DNA from: JADJOY01 sp046331705 [NCBI: bacterium]
GTDB lineage: Bacteria; JADJOY01
Direction of reading: 5' to 3'
Assembly (NCBI GenBank): GCA_046331705.1
Contig: JAXLQJ010000018.1
Location: 1 to 64,000, forward strand
DNA: 64,000 nucleotides
How positions within the stretch are numbered: the stretch's first letter is position 1; every line of letters begins with the position of its first letter. Shown in pieces: positions 44,578 to 54,010 of the stretch. The notes beneath the pieces are model-generated. The model worked only from the letters and a program-made list of their open reading frames with translations, searched no databases and was not told the DNA's origin. Position numbers and translations under genes: made by a program.

Positions 44578-44634
44578 GCGGCCGAAGCCTTCGCGAGCGG
44601 GCCCGTCGCGCGACGGCCCGTGACGCCGCGCCGA

Positions 44635-45630
44635 TCAGTTCCAGGGCAGTCGCGAGCGGGTGCCCCAGTAGCTCGCGGGCTCCTCGACGAGCGCCGCCAG
44701 CTCGTGCGCCGCTTGCGCGTCCCACGCGACCTCGAGGGCACGCGCGTTCGAAGCGAGCTGCGCTGGCGTAGCCGCACCGCTCAGCACCACGTCGACCCAC
44801 GGCTCGGCGACCACGGCGGCGAGCGCCAGCGCGTCGCGGGTGCAGCCGAGACGCGCGCAGGCTCGCTCGAGGACGGTCTCGTCCGCGAGCGGCGGCGACC
44901 CCTCGACCCGCGCCGCGAGCCGACCGTTGGCCATCCCTTCCTTCACGATGACGCCGAGCCCGGCGGCGTGAGCGTCGGCGAGGGCCGCGCCCGCGGAGCG
45001 CTCGAGCAGGTTCCACGTCGCCTGGACCGTCTGGAAGAGCCGAGCTCCGTCGACCTCCACGGCGAGCGCGCGCCGGATGACCTCCGACTGGCGCGGACCC
45101 GAGACCGAGAGGCCGATGCGCACGCCCTCGGCGCGCAGCCGCGCCAGCGCGTGCATCACCGCCCGATCGTCGAGGACGCCGCTCTCGAGCGTCGCCGAGT
45201 GGATCTGGTAGACGTCGATGCGCTCGCCCAGACACGCACGGCTCTCGCGCCACTGGCGTTCGAACGCCGCCAGCGAGTGATCCTTGACCTCGTGGGACGC
45301 GGCGTCGACGCGCCACTGCGCGGTGTACGTGTAGCCCCACTTCGACCCCACCACGACGGCGCCGCGCGCCCCATCACGCGCGGCCAGCCAGCTCGCCAGG
45401 AACTCCTCGCCGCGCCCGTACGAGCGCGCCACGTCCAGGTAGCGAATGCCCGCCGCGAACGCGGCGTCGAGCACCGCGTGGGCGCCGCGCTCCATCGCCT
45501 CCACCTGGTAGGCCCCGCGCAGATCGCTGGCGTGGCCGAGGTTCAGGTAGCCCGGTCGGCCCAGGGCCGCGAGCCCCAACCCCAAGCGCGAGACCGCGAG
45601 GCCCGTCGCCCCGAGCGCGCGACTCGTCAC
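44635..45630 (-). CDS. Aldo/keto reductase
   Basis: A 331-residue aldo/keto reductase-fold protein, which reduces aldehydes or ketones with NADPH. The catalytic tetrad is visible: Asp in YLDVARSYG with its Tyr, Lys in GSKWG, and His in IHSATLE. The barrel is complete, although the usual cofactor-binding segment is less conserved. It follows a small unknown gene by 13 bp on the same strand. Substrate unknown. Confidence 0.85.
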   Translation of the reverse strand: MTSRALGATGLAVSRLGLGLAALGRPGYLNLGHASDLRGAYQVEAMERGAHAVLDAAFAAGIRYLDVARSYGRGEEFLASWLAARDGARGAVVVGSKWGYTYTAQWRVDAASHEVKDHSLAAFERQWRESRACLGERIDVYQIHSATLESGVLDDRAVMHALARLRAEGVRIGLSVSGPRQSEVIRRALAVEVDGARLFQTVQATWNLLERSAGAALADAHAAGLGVIVKEGMANGRLAARVEGSPPLADETVLERACARLGCTRDALALAAVVAEPWVDVVLSGAATPAQLASNARALEVAWDAQAAHELAALVEEPASYWGTRSRLPWN

Positions 45631-45643
45631 GAGCGAGGCGCGA

Positions 45644-45994
45644 TCAGCTCGCGGGCTGGTCGAGGAGCGGCGCGATCCAGGCCCGCACGTCCTGGTTCAC
45701 CGGCACGCGGTAACGATGGCTGCGCCACAGCTCGTCCTTGCCTTCGACGAGCAGGAACGCGTCGGTGGGCAAGCGCGCCACGACGTCGCGGAACGAGTCG
45801 CGCAGCGCGTCCTCGAACCACATGCCGAGCCGGCCACGCGGCGTGTCTCCGACCAGCGCGAAGCGGCCCTCGCCGGCGTCGTAGCCGCGCACGCGCATGA
45901 TCGGCGCGTTCGCGGAGTCCGCGGCGCGGAACTTGGTGCAGTCGCTCTGCATCCGCACCTGCACGGCCCACACGAGGCGTGTCCCGGCTGTCAT
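45644..45994 (-). CDS. Conserved-looking small protein, unknown function
   Basis: A 116-residue protein that I do not recognise. It opens with hydrophobic and cationic residues (TRLVWAVQVRM), contains one Cys (SDCTKF), and has an acidic and aromatic middle (RLGMWFEDALRDSFRDVV). It is probably co-transcribed with the aldo/keto reductase 13 bp downstream. It faces a divergent gene at 46164. Confidence 0.55.
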   Translation of the reverse strand: MTAGTRLVWAVQVRMQSDCTKFRAADSANAPIMRVRGYDAGEGRFALVGDTPRGRLGMWFEDALRDSFRDVVARLPTDAFLLVEGKDELWRSHRYRVPVNQDVRAWIAPLLDQPAS

Positions 45995-46163
45995 GAGGGC
46001 CGCATCCTATGCAGGCGCTCGAGGTCGCGCAAGCAGCGCCGGCGCGAAACCGCCCCGCGTTCCAGCGCCGGACGCGAGGGGGTTGTCCCCACGAGGCCGA
46101 CGGCAATAGATTCGGCTCGGCGCGACCAACCCGCGGGGGAAGTGAACGAGATCGGAGGCGAGC

Positions 46164-46811
46164 GTGATCGTCACCTGCAGCGGCTGCGGCAAGCGATTCA
46201 CTTCCCGGCTCACCGAGTGCCCGTTCTGCAAGGCACCGAATCCCGAGGTCGACACACAGCCACCCGCCCATGTCGCGGACTCCGCAGCCGCCGCCGCTCC
46301 GGGCGGCGCGCCGCCGCCACCGCCTGCGTTCCACGAGCCGCCGCGCCCCACGCCGCGAAGCCTCCTCGACAAGCAGGTGGCGGACGCCAAGCCCGGGACC
46401 AACCCCATCGTCTTCACGGTGCTCAAGCTGGTGGTGCTGCTGGCGGTGATCGGGGGCGGCGCGTATTCGATCAAGCTCTTCTTCACTCCCGACAAGCCGA
46501 CCGCGTTCATCGGCGCGTCGCGCGGCGACGAGCTCGAGATGCCGATCGAGAAGCTCACCACGGCGACTCCCGACATGCTGGATCGTCGGCTGTTGCTGGT
46601 CGCCAAGTTCGGCAAGGTGATGTCGGACGACGACGGCTTCCGAAGGTTCGAGGCCATCTCCGCCGCCGGCGTGAGCCTGCCGATCTACGTCGCGCCCGAG
46701 TACGCGAAGGTGATCGACCAGCTCAAGCCGGGCCAGACCTTCGGCGCCTACGGGACCATCGAGAACAAGGGGCTCGGCTACACGCCCAAGCCTGCGCTCG
46801 TGGTGAAGTGA
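46164..46811 (+). CDS. Zinc-ribbon membrane protein, unknown function
   Basis: A 215-residue protein with an N-terminal zinc ribbon (CSGCGKRF and ECPFCKAP), a Pro/Ala-rich linker (about residues 35-75), one transmembrane helix (about residues 88-110), and a soluble domain of about 100 residues. The layout resembles bacterial membrane proteins with a cytoplasmic zinc ribbon and a periplasmic domain. The GTG start at 46164 has GGAGG upstream. Function unknown. Confidence 0.7.
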   Translation: MIVTCSGCGKRFTSRLTECPFCKAPNPEVDTQPPAHVADSAAAAAPGGAPPPPPAFHEPPRPTPRSLLDKQVADAKPGTNPIVFTVLKLVVLLAVIGGGAYSIKLFFTPDKPTAFIGASRGDELEMPIEKLTTATPDMLDRRLLLVAKFGKVMSDDDGFRRFEAISAAGVSLPIYVAPEYAKVIDQLKPGQTFGAYGTIENKGLGYTPKPALVVK

Positions 46812-46903
46812 CGCGCGCGAGCGGCATCGCTAGGATCGAGGCGAGCGAGCCGCCACGTCGGGCTTGCGGCCGGTGAGTCGGCCGGCACGGAAGAACCCCT
46901 CCC

Positions 46904-47806
46904 GTGGAACGGCCCGTCCTCTTCCAGCTCTCGATCGCCGCGGTGATGGTGGCGCTGATCCGCCACCTCTTCGCCGTCTACCGGCGCTCGACGGCGGTGC
47001 TGGTGATCGGTTCGGTCGCGTGGCTGGCGCTGACCAAGGAATTCGGGACGCTTCACGATTCCACGCCCGACTACGAGGTGCTGATTCAGTCGATCGTGCC
47101 CGGGCCGATCGTGATCGCGTGCGGGTGGGTCATCGTCTTCTTGCTGGGGCTCGAGGCGAGCCGGCTGGCCGCCGAACGATTTCCCCGCGCTCGGCTCGAT
47201 CGCTACTTCGCGCGGGTGTTCGTCGTCGCGCTCTACGGGGCGTTGGCTTCGATCCCCGTCGAGATGATCGGCCAGACCCTCGGCTGGTGGCGCTGGCGGG
47301 TGCCGAGCGAGATCTTCCCGCGGCCCTCGTGGGACGACTGGTTCGGGGTCGAGCTCTCGTTCGCGCTGATCGTGCTGCTCATCGCCGGTGCCACCCGGCG
47401 CTTTCTGTGGCAGTTCCCGCTGATCTTCCTGGTGGGCACGATCCTGAGCGGGCTGATCTTCAAGAACATCAACGCGTGGCGCACGATCGGCATCCATCCC
47501 GCGTTCATCGCGTTTCCGGTCTTCCTGGCGGCACCGTTCCTGGTTCCCGGGCTGGTGCTCCACGAGCGGCTGCGGGTGGCGAGCCCGGCGTCGCGGTGGA
47601 AGCTCGCGCCGATCGTCAGTGAGCTCGTCATCGTGGGCGTGCTCTGCCTCTACCTGCTGCTGCGATCGCAACCGGAGGCGCTGGTCTATGCGGTGCCGTA
47701 CCTCGCCTGGATCGCTGTGCATCGGCTGCTGCTCGGCCGACCCGTGAGCGCCCCGGCGACGGTCGCCCGGGTGCCCGCGATCGCTGCGGAGCAAGCGGTG
47801 CGCTGA
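46904..47806 (+). CDS. Polytopic membrane protein, unknown function
   Basis: A 300-residue membrane protein with about eight predicted helices. A GTG start at 46904 follows an apparent ribosome site. The segment IPVEMIGQTLGWWRWRVPSE carries Glu, Gln, Trp and Arg in a pattern reminiscent of carotenoid-biosynthesis-type membrane proteins, but I cannot name the family. It lies 92 bp after the zinc-ribbon gene. A lipid or isoprenoid link is only a guess. Confidence 0.6.
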   Translation: MERPVLFQLSIAAVMVALIRHLFAVYRRSTAVLVIGSVAWLALTKEFGTLHDSTPDYEVLIQSIVPGPIVIACGWVIVFLLGLEASRLAAERFPRARLDRYFARVFVVALYGALASIPVEMIGQTLGWWRWRVPSEIFPRPSWDDWFGVELSFALIVLLIAGATRRFLWQFPLIFLVGTILSGLIFKNINAWRTIGIHPAFIAFPVFLAAPFLVPGLVLHERLRVASPASRWKLAPIVSELVIVGVLCLYLLLRSQPEALVYAVPYLAWIAVHRLLLGRPVSAPATVARVPAIAAEQAVR

Positions 47807-47946
47807 CCGCGCGGCGCGGCCCACGCTCCGTCGCCTGCTGACGACGCGAAATCGCCTCTGCCATCCTGCGCTCCCCGCCCCCCTGCGCGCCGCACGAAGT
47901 CGGGTCCGACGCCACGAACGCTTCCGTTTCGTCCCGCCGGCGCCGC

Positions 47947-48972
47947 TTGCTCGGCACCCTCGCGCTCGCCGCGACGGTGGTCTCGATGGCGCTCGCGCTC
48001 GAGGTCGCGCTGCGCGCACGCGCGGCCCACGAGCGCGCCGCCGGCTCGGTGCCAGCCGACCTCGCACCGCGCGGGCTCTACCGCGAGAGCGCCGATCCGG
48101 CGTTGCGTTACGAGCTCATCCCCGAGGCGCGGGTCGTGGCGGAAACGGGTGCGCGCATCGAGATCAACGGCGCCGGCTTTCGGGGTCCCCTCCCGGCCGT
48201 ACCCAAGCCGCGCGGCACGCGACGCGTGATCGTCCTCGGCGACTCGGAGGTCTTCGGCGCCAAGCTCGGCGAGGCCGACACCCTACCCGCCCAGCTCGAG
48301 CGCGCGCTGAACGCGCGGCGCGGCGCGGGCTGGGACGTCCTGAACTTCGGCGTCGAGGGCTACGACACGCTCCAGGAGACGCGATTCTTCGAGACCCGCG
48401 GCGTGGCGCTCGAGCCGGACGTGGTGGTGCTCTACTTCGTGTCGAACGACGTGCTACCGCCCGAGCTGGTGCGCGTGGCCGATGGCTGGGATCGTTCGTT
48501 CCTCGTGCGCTGGGGCCGCGATCTGGTGCTGATGCAGCGCGCGCGCCGATTGCTCGGAACGGGCAACGACTACCGCGACTACGTGCGGCACGCGTACGAT
48601 CCCGGCTCGCGCGTGTGGCTCCTCGGCCGCGAGCGCGTGCGGGCGCTCGCGGAGCGCGTCGCCGCTGCGCACGCGCGGTTCCTGGTGGTGGTCGCACCCG
48701 AGATCTTCGGCATCGAGCGCCGCGAGGAGCTGCTCGACACTCCGTACCGAGCGTTCCATCGCGCGCTCGCGCGCCTGGCCGAGGACGGGATCGAGGTCGT
48801 CGATCCGCTGCCGGCGCTGGTGGATTGCGCCGCGCGGCCCACCGACCTCTGGGTCACGCCCACGGACCACCACAAGAACGGACGTGCCAATCGGTGCATC
48901 GCCGAGCAGGTGGTGACCGCCGGCGCGCTCGCGATGGACACGACGGACGCGGCTCACACGGAGGGGCCGTGA
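47947..48972 (+). CDS. SGNH/GDSL hydrolase-like protein
   Basis: A roughly 341-residue SGNH-fold protein. Block I is GDSEVFG with the catalytic Ser, block III GxND is represented by SNDVLPP, and block V is TDHHKN with Asp and His. An N-terminal hydrophobic helix after an Arg-rich segment suggests a membrane anchor with the enzyme outside the cytoplasm. The first codon is uncertain: no ATG or GTG is near, so TTG 47947 is used. The end overlaps a convergent gene by 19 bases. Substrate unknown; relatives act on O-acetylated glycans or lipids. Confidence 0.72.
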   Translation: MLGTLALAATVVSMALALEVALRARAAHERAAGSVPADLAPRGLYRESADPALRYELIPEARVVAETGARIEINGAGFRGPLPAVPKPRGTRRVIVLGDSEVFGAKLGEADTLPAQLERALNARRGAGWDVLNFGVEGYDTLQETRFFETRGVALEPDVVVLYFVSNDVLPPELVRVADGWDRSFLVRWGRDLVLMQRARRLLGTGNDYRDYVRHAYDPGSRVWLLGRERVRALAERVAAAHARFLVVVAPEIFGIERREELLDTPYRAFHRALARLAEDGIEVVDPLPALVDCAARPTDLWVTPTDHHKNGRANRCIAEQVVTAGALAMDTTDAAHTEGP

Positions 48973-49373
48973 GGGCTGAGCGCGCGCACCCATTCGAGCG
49001 AGCCTTCGGGCGAGGAGCGCGCCAACCAGCGCAGCGCCGCGAGAAACGCCGGCTCGGGCTCCACCCGAAGGCGGCCCGCGAGCCAGAGCTGCCAAGCGCG
49101 CGCGACGGGGTCGGCATCCGCACCGAGCCCGGCGGGCGGCACCGCCGCGGGATCGAGGACGATGCTGGCGCTCGCGGCGGGTCCGGCGAGCGCCAGCGTG
49201 GCGCGCTCGTAGCCTGCGGCCGCGAACCCCGCCGCGGCGAGCCAGAGCGCCGTGCACGCGCCGAGCGCCGTCACGAACGCTTGCAACGTCGAGCGCGAGC
49301 AAGCGAACGCGAGCGCAGCGCACGACACGCTCGCGAGCCCGTAGACGCCGATCGACGCCAGCAGCGCGTTCAC
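48954..49373 (-). CDS. Small membrane protein, unknown function
   Basis: A 139-residue protein. The GTG at 49373 has an AGGTGA site six bases upstream and is preferred to the longer frame. Two N-terminal hydrophobic helices (about residues 3-25 and 32-55) precede a soluble tail with Trp and Arg (ARAWQLWLAGRLRVEPEPAF). It lies leftward between two rightward genes and overlaps the end of the SGNH gene. Function unknown. Confidence 0.5.
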   Translation of the reverse strand: MNALLASIGVYGLASVSCAALAFACSRSTLQAFVTALGACTALWLAAAGFAAAGYERATLALAGPAASASIVLDPAAVPPAGLGADADPVARAWQLWLAGRLRVEPEPAFLAALRWLARSSPEGSLEWVRALSPHGPSV

Positions 49374-49411
49374 CCGATCACCTCGTGGTCCCCGCCTCGC
49401 GGCCAGCTTGC

Positions 49412-51118
49412 ATGAGCTCACCGCCGCACACCAACCCAACGCCGTGGGCCGAGACGGACGAGCGCCGCGCGCAGCTCTCGCTGGCGCTCGCGATGATCGC
49501 GTTCGCGCTGGGCACGGGGCTCGGTCTCGGTCAGCTCGGTGTCGTGACCTTCGACGGCCTGCTCGAATACATCCGCGACGCGCGGGTCCTCTCGGAGCAG
49601 GGACTCGGTGCCTATCGTCACGCCGTCCATCCGATCGGGTACCCGAGTCTCCTGGCGGCGCTGCGCCACGCGACCCCCTCGCTCTTCGCTGCGTCCCGGC
49701 TGGCGTCGTGGATCGCCGGGCTGGCGGTGCTGCCGCTCTACACGCTGCTGGTGCGACGCGCGCTCGGCCCGCGCGCCGCCGCGTGGGCGCCGTGGCTCGC
49801 CATCGCCGGCTCGGCGCTGGTCGCGCACACGCTCGAGCCGTCGAGCACGCTGCCCGCCGCCGCGCTCCAGCTCGCCTCGATCGTGACGCTGGCCGAGAAT
49901 CCCGAGCGCAGGTCGCGGCTCGTCGCGGCCGGCATCCTGGTGGGACTCGCGTGGCTGGTGCGCTACCCGAGCATCCTGGTGTTCGGCGCCACGGCGACCT
50001 GGCTGGTGATCCGAGGCTGGCGCGAGCCGCGCCGCCTGCTGGCGGATCTCGCGGCCTACACCGTGCCGTTCGTGTGCGTCGCGAGCCCCCAATGGGTGCT
50101 GAATCTCAGCCACGGGCTCGATCCGTTCATCGCCGACAACGCGGGCTACATCCTGCGCGCCGAGCGCGGCCATTTCGCCCACGATCAGACGATCGTCAGC
50201 ATGCTGCTGCTGGAAGGCGGACGCGCGGCGCGCTTCTGGGCCAAGAACCTGTCGCTCTTCGTGCTCTTCAACGCGCCCTTGCTGGCGGCCATGGCCTGGC
50301 TGTGGCGCGCCCGCCGCACCACCACCCTCGGCTATCTCGGGACGGTGGTGGTGCTGCAGCAGCTGGTGCTGGCGCTCACCAACTTCAATCCCAAGTTCTA
50401 CCTGCTCGATCGCTGGCTGCTGCTCGCGTTCCTGCTCGGCGCGCTCGGCGCGCTGGCGCCACGGCTGCGCGCGGCGTGGAGCCCGCGCGACGCGGCGCCC
50501 GGGCGAGCGGGACGCGCGGCGCGCGTGCTCGTCGCGGGTCTGGCGGCCGCAGCGCTGGCCCCGGCGCTCGCCGCCTACCTGGTCTTCCGGGTGATCGAGA
50601 TCCACTCGCTGCTGGGCGTGGACGAGATCGGCGAGACCCACCGCGCGCTCACCCAGTCGCTCTACGACCGCGGCTATCGCGGCTCGAGCGAGATCCTGGG
50701 ATGCAGCAACGTCCATTACGACCTGCGCTTGCTCGACCGCGACGAGGTCGCCTACTACCGAGACGCGGCGGTGGGGTTGCCTGAGATCCCGCGCTTCGCG
50801 AGCCCGGCAGCGTTCGTCGACTTCCTGCACGAGCACGGCTTTCGCTTCGTGCTCTACGACGAAGAGGATCGCGGGCCCTGCCCCGACCTCGGATTTCTCT
50901 TCGTGCCCGAGCGCCTCCCCGCTACGCTCGAGCCCGTGTGGATCGACGACTTCTACAACCAGACCGATCGCGTCGCGCTCTACGCGGTGAGCGACGGCCC
51001 ATCGCCAGCCACGCTCACGGATGCCGAGAAGCGCGCGCGCTGGCAACGGGTGCGCAGGCCGTCGCTCAAGGGCGTGCTCGACGACTGGGCGCGGCGCTCG
51101 GCGGGGGAGATCCGATGA
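49412..51118 (+). CDS. GT-C/PMT-family glycosyltransferase-like membrane protein
   Basis: A 568-residue polytopic membrane protein with about ten helices and a C-terminal soluble part of about 170 residues. The layout, with acidic FDGLLEYIRDARV in the first extracytoplasmic loop, resembles GT-C enzymes such as ArnT and PMT, which transfer sugars from lipid-phosphate donors. Donor and acceptor are unknown. Its stop overlaps the start of the TraB-like gene (ATGA, 51115-51118), so they are translated together. Confidence 0.75.
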   Translation: MSSPPHTNPTPWAETDERRAQLSLALAMIAFALGTGLGLGQLGVVTFDGLLEYIRDARVLSEQGLGAYRHAVHPIGYPSLLAALRHATPSLFAASRLASWIAGLAVLPLYTLLVRRALGPRAAAWAPWLAIAGSALVAHTLEPSSTLPAAALQLASIVTLAENPERRSRLVAAGILVGLAWLVRYPSILVFGATATWLVIRGWREPRRLLADLAAYTVPFVCVASPQWVLNLSHGLDPFIADNAGYILRAERGHFAHDQTIVSMLLLEGGRAARFWAKNLSLFVLFNAPLLAAMAWLWRARRTTTLGYLGTVVVLQQLVLALTNFNPKFYLLDRWLLLAFLLGALGALAPRLRAAWSPRDAAPGRAGRAARVLVAGLAAAALAPALAAYLVFRVIEIHSLLGVDEIGETHRALTQSLYDRGYRGSSEILGCSNVHYDLRLLDRDEVAYYRDAAVGLPEIPRFASPAAFVDFLHEHGFRFVLYDEEDRGPCPDLGFLFVPERLPATLEPVWIDDFYNQTDRVALYAVSDGPSPATLTDAEKRARWQRVRRPSLKGVLDDWARRSAGEIR

Positions 51119-52197
51119 CGGCGATCGCGCGAGCGAGTCGGCGGCGATGGGCAAGCCTCGCCACGGGTGTGGCGCTCCTCGGAGCGCTCGCGATGCTCTC
51201 GACTGGCGCGCGTGCCGACGAGCTTCACCGCTGGGTCGACGCGAACGGCCAGGTGCACATCAGCGACTCGCCGGCGCCCGCGGCGCGCGGCGCACCGGCG
51301 GCGACCGGCTCGGGGCCGTCCCCGGCGGCCCCGAGCGAAGCCGTCCCCGGTCGATTCCGCGAAGGCCTGCTGTGGCGTGTCGAGCCACGCGCCGTTCCCG
51401 GCGCCCCGATCGCCCCGAGCTACGTGTTCGGGACCATGCATTCCAGCGATCCCCGGGTGCGCGCCGTCGCCGAGACCATCGAGCCCGCGTTCCGCGACGC
51501 CAAGGCGTTCTGCGCCGAGGCGAGCTTCGACGGCGCCGCGATGCTCACCGTCACCGAGCGCATGTTCGCCGGCGAAGGGCGCAGCCTCGATCAGATCCTC
51601 GGCCGCGAGCTCTTCGACCGCATCGTTCCACTCCTCGAGGCGCGCGGCCTGCCGGGCGGGTTCGTGCCGATGCTGCGCCCCTGGGTGGTGCTGCTCACGC
51701 TGAGCGTACCGGCGTCGGCGGCCACCACCGACGCGTCGTCGATCCTCGACCTCGAGCTGATGAACCGCGCACAGAGCACCGGCAAGACGGTCTGCGGCGT
51801 GGAGACGCTCGACGAGCAGGTCGATGCCATCGAGGCGATCCCGGAGCGCGAGCTGGTCGCGCACATCCGCGCCGCCGCCGACGCGGCGGCGTCCCTCGAC
51901 GAGACCTACGCCCAGGCGATCGAGCTCTACGTGAAGCAGGACCTCGCGGGGCTCGCGTCGCTCGACGCCGGCTCGGCGTCGGGCGGCACCGAGAGCCGCC
52001 GCCTCGCGGCCAAGCTCACCCGCCGCCTCCTCGACGATCGCAACGTGCGCATGGCGGCGCGGATCGCCGACTACGTCCAGCGCGGCGGCGCCTTCGTGGC
52101 CATCGGCGCCGGGCACCTCGCCGGCGAGCGCGGCGTGCTCGCCTTGCTCGAGAAGCGCGGATTCGTCGTCGAGCGGGTGGCGCCGAGCACGCCGTGA
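51115..52197 (+). CDS. TraB/GumN family protein with N-terminal DUF4124
   Basis: A 360-residue exported protein. A signal peptide (to about residue 35) is followed by a DUF4124 segment (ELHRWVDANGQVHISDSP) and then the TraB/GumN domain, with FGTMHSSD near the start and IGAGHLAGERGV near the end. These GxxH and GxGHLxG motifs are the conserved catalytic-like sites of this putative metalloprotease family. It is coupled to the upstream glycosyltransferase-like gene, so envelope glycan work is plausible but unproven. Confidence 0.82.
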   Translation: MTAIARASRRRWASLATGVALLGALAMLSTGARADELHRWVDANGQVHISDSPAPAARGAPAATGSGPSPAAPSEAVPGRFREGLLWRVEPRAVPGAPIAPSYVFGTMHSSDPRVRAVAETIEPAFRDAKAFCAEASFDGAAMLTVTERMFAGEGRSLDQILGRELFDRIVPLLEARGLPGGFVPMLRPWVVLLTLSVPASAATTDASSILDLELMNRAQSTGKTVCGVETLDEQVDAIEAIPERELVAHIRAAADAAASLDETYAQAIELYVKQDLAGLASLDAGSASGGTESRRLAAKLTRRLLDDRNVRMAARIADYVQRGGAFVAIGAGHLAGERGVLALLEKRGFVVERVAPSTP

Positions 52198-52263
52198 GCG
52201 CGCGCCGCGCGGGCACGCGCCCGAGCCGGGATCGCGCTCGGCGAGGGCCTCGGGACTCGCAGA

Positions 52264-53952
52264 TCAGGCGGACGTGGTGGGCAACCCGAGCCGCTTGAAG
52301 AGGCTCGTGAAGTCGTCGTCCTCGATCGGCTTCTTCAGGAACTCGCCGCCGCGCGGGATGAGCTTGGCGAGATCCCGGTCCGCGGAGCGATCGGAGAGCA
52401 GCACGATCGGCGTGATCGCCGTGCGCGGGAACGAGCGCAAGATCTGGCTCGCCTCGAGACCGCTGATCTTCGGCATGTAGACGTTCACGAAGATCACGTC
52501 GGTGCCGCGCCCGAGCGCCGCCTCGACCAGGCCGTAGCCATCGGTGACGCGCACCACGTCGAGCCCGTAGCGATCGAGGATCTCGCTCACGATGCGCGCT
52601 TCCTCGGCGTCGGGCTCGCCGAGGATGGCGCGCTTGCGCTGCACCTCGGTGGGCTCCTTGTGGTGGTGGCGCTCGCGCGCGCGCTGCAGGTCCTCGCGCA
52701 GCGCGGCGGCGTCGCGGTAGCGCTCGCCGGGAGTCTTGGCGAGGCATTTGAGGACGATCCCCTCGACGTAGGCGCTCACGCCGGCGTTGAGGGTGCGCAG
52801 CGGCCGCGGCCGCTCCATCAGGTGCTTCTGCGCCGTCGCGACGAGGTTCTTGCCCTCGAACGGCACGGTGCCGGTGAGCATCTCGTAGAGCACGCAGCCG
52901 AACGAGTAGACGTCGGTGGCGGGCACCAGCGTCTTGTCCTCGAATTGCTCGGGGGCCATGTACGCGGGCGTGCCGAGCAGCATGCCGTCGTGGGTGATGC
53001 GGATGTCCTCGGGCCGGCGCGCCAGGCCGAAGTCGAGGACGATCGCCTTGCCTTCCGGCGTCACCATGAGGTTCGAGCTCTTGATGTCGCGGTGCACGAT
53101 GCCGGTGCGGTGGCAGGCCGCGAGGCCGTCGGCGGCTTGCTCGGCGATGTCGAGGGCCTCGTCCTCGCTGAGCAGCCCGCGCTCCTGGATGATCTCCGAG
53201 AGCGGCACGCCCGGCACGTATTCCATCGCCAGGAACGCGCGCTCTCCCATGCGCCCGATCTCGTAGATGGTGGCGACGTGCTGGTTCTTGATCTGGCGCG
53301 AGAGCCGGATCTCGTGGCGCAATCGCTGCGTCCAGCTCTCGTCGTCCGACCACTCGAACTTGAGCACCTTGAGGGCGACGATCTCGCCCAGCTCCTTGTC
53401 GTAGGCCTTGAAGACGTCGGCGGTGCCGCCCCGGCCGATGCGATCGATGAGCTCGTAGCGGCTGTTCCTCCCCACCGCCTCGCGTCGCGGCTTGGTGGCG
53501 CCATCGCTCGGCGGGGCGATCTCCTCGGTGGGCGCGTCGTCGGAGTTGAGATCGGCCTCGATCTCCGCCTGACGCTCGACCGCGCGCTGGGCCTGACGCT
53601 CGAAGACCGCCAGCCGCACGCTCAACAGACCCATGTCGATGGGCTTGGTGAGGTAATCGTCGGCGCCAGCCTCCAGCACGCGCTGCACGGCATCGTGCTG
53701 GTTCTGGTGGGTGCACACCACGATCGTGGCGCCCGCCCCGTGGGGCGAGCGACGCAGCCGGCGACACACCTCGAGGCCGTCGAGGTCGTTGAGCTCGGCG
53801 TCCAGCACCACCAGCGCGAAATGCCCCATCGAGAACGATGCGATCGCCGAGGTGCCGTCGACGACGGTCGTCACCTCGTGGCCGCGCGCGCGCAGCACGG
53901 CCTGCATGAGCGCGCGCAGCGCCTCGTCGGCCTCGACCAGCAGCGTCTTCAT
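52264..53952 (-). CDS. Receiver-Ser/Thr kinase-pseudoreceiver fusion
   Basis: A 562-residue cytosolic signalling protein. Residues 1-120 are a response-regulator receiver with phosphoacceptor Asp51 and Lys103. The kinase domain spans about 165-430: G-loop IGRGGTADV, Lys195, HRDIKSSN with Asp289, DFGLA with Asp307, and APEQ. A second receiver (442-562) keeps acidic GEPD and Lys in FLKKP, but has Asn490 where the phosphoacceptor Asp should be. This fuses two-component input to eukaryotic-type phosphorylation. ATG 53952 is the only start giving the full first receiver. The C-terminal domain may sense conformation or a partner rather than phosphate. Confidence 0.9.
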   Translation of the reverse strand: MKTLLVEADEALRALMQAVLRARGHEVTTVVDGTSAIASFSMGHFALVVLDAELNDLDGLEVCRRLRRSPHGAGATIVVCTHQNQHDAVQRVLEAGADDYLTKPIDMGLLSVRLAVFERQAQRAVERQAEIEADLNSDDAPTEEIAPPSDGATKPRREAVGRNSRYELIDRIGRGGTADVFKAYDKELGEIVALKVLKFEWSDDESWTQRLRHEIRLSRQIKNQHVATIYEIGRMGERAFLAMEYVPGVPLSEIIQERGLLSEDEALDIAEQAADGLAACHRTGIVHRDIKSSNLMVTPEGKAIVLDFGLARRPEDIRITHDGMLLGTPAYMAPEQFEDKTLVPATDVYSFGCVLYEMLTGTVPFEGKNLVATAQKHLMERPRPLRTLNAGVSAYVEGIVLKCLAKTPGERYRDAAALREDLQRARERHHHKEPTEVQRKRAILGEPDAEEARIVSEILDRYGLDVVRVTDGYGLVEAALGRGTDVIFVNVYMPKISGLEASQILRSFPRTAITPIVLLSDRSADRDLAKLIPRGGEFLKKPIEDDDFTSLFKRLGLPTTSA

Positions 53953-54010
53953 GGCTCGATCATCGCGGTGATCGCCGTGGGTCCGACGCCGTCGGGTCGC
54001 CGGATCACGC

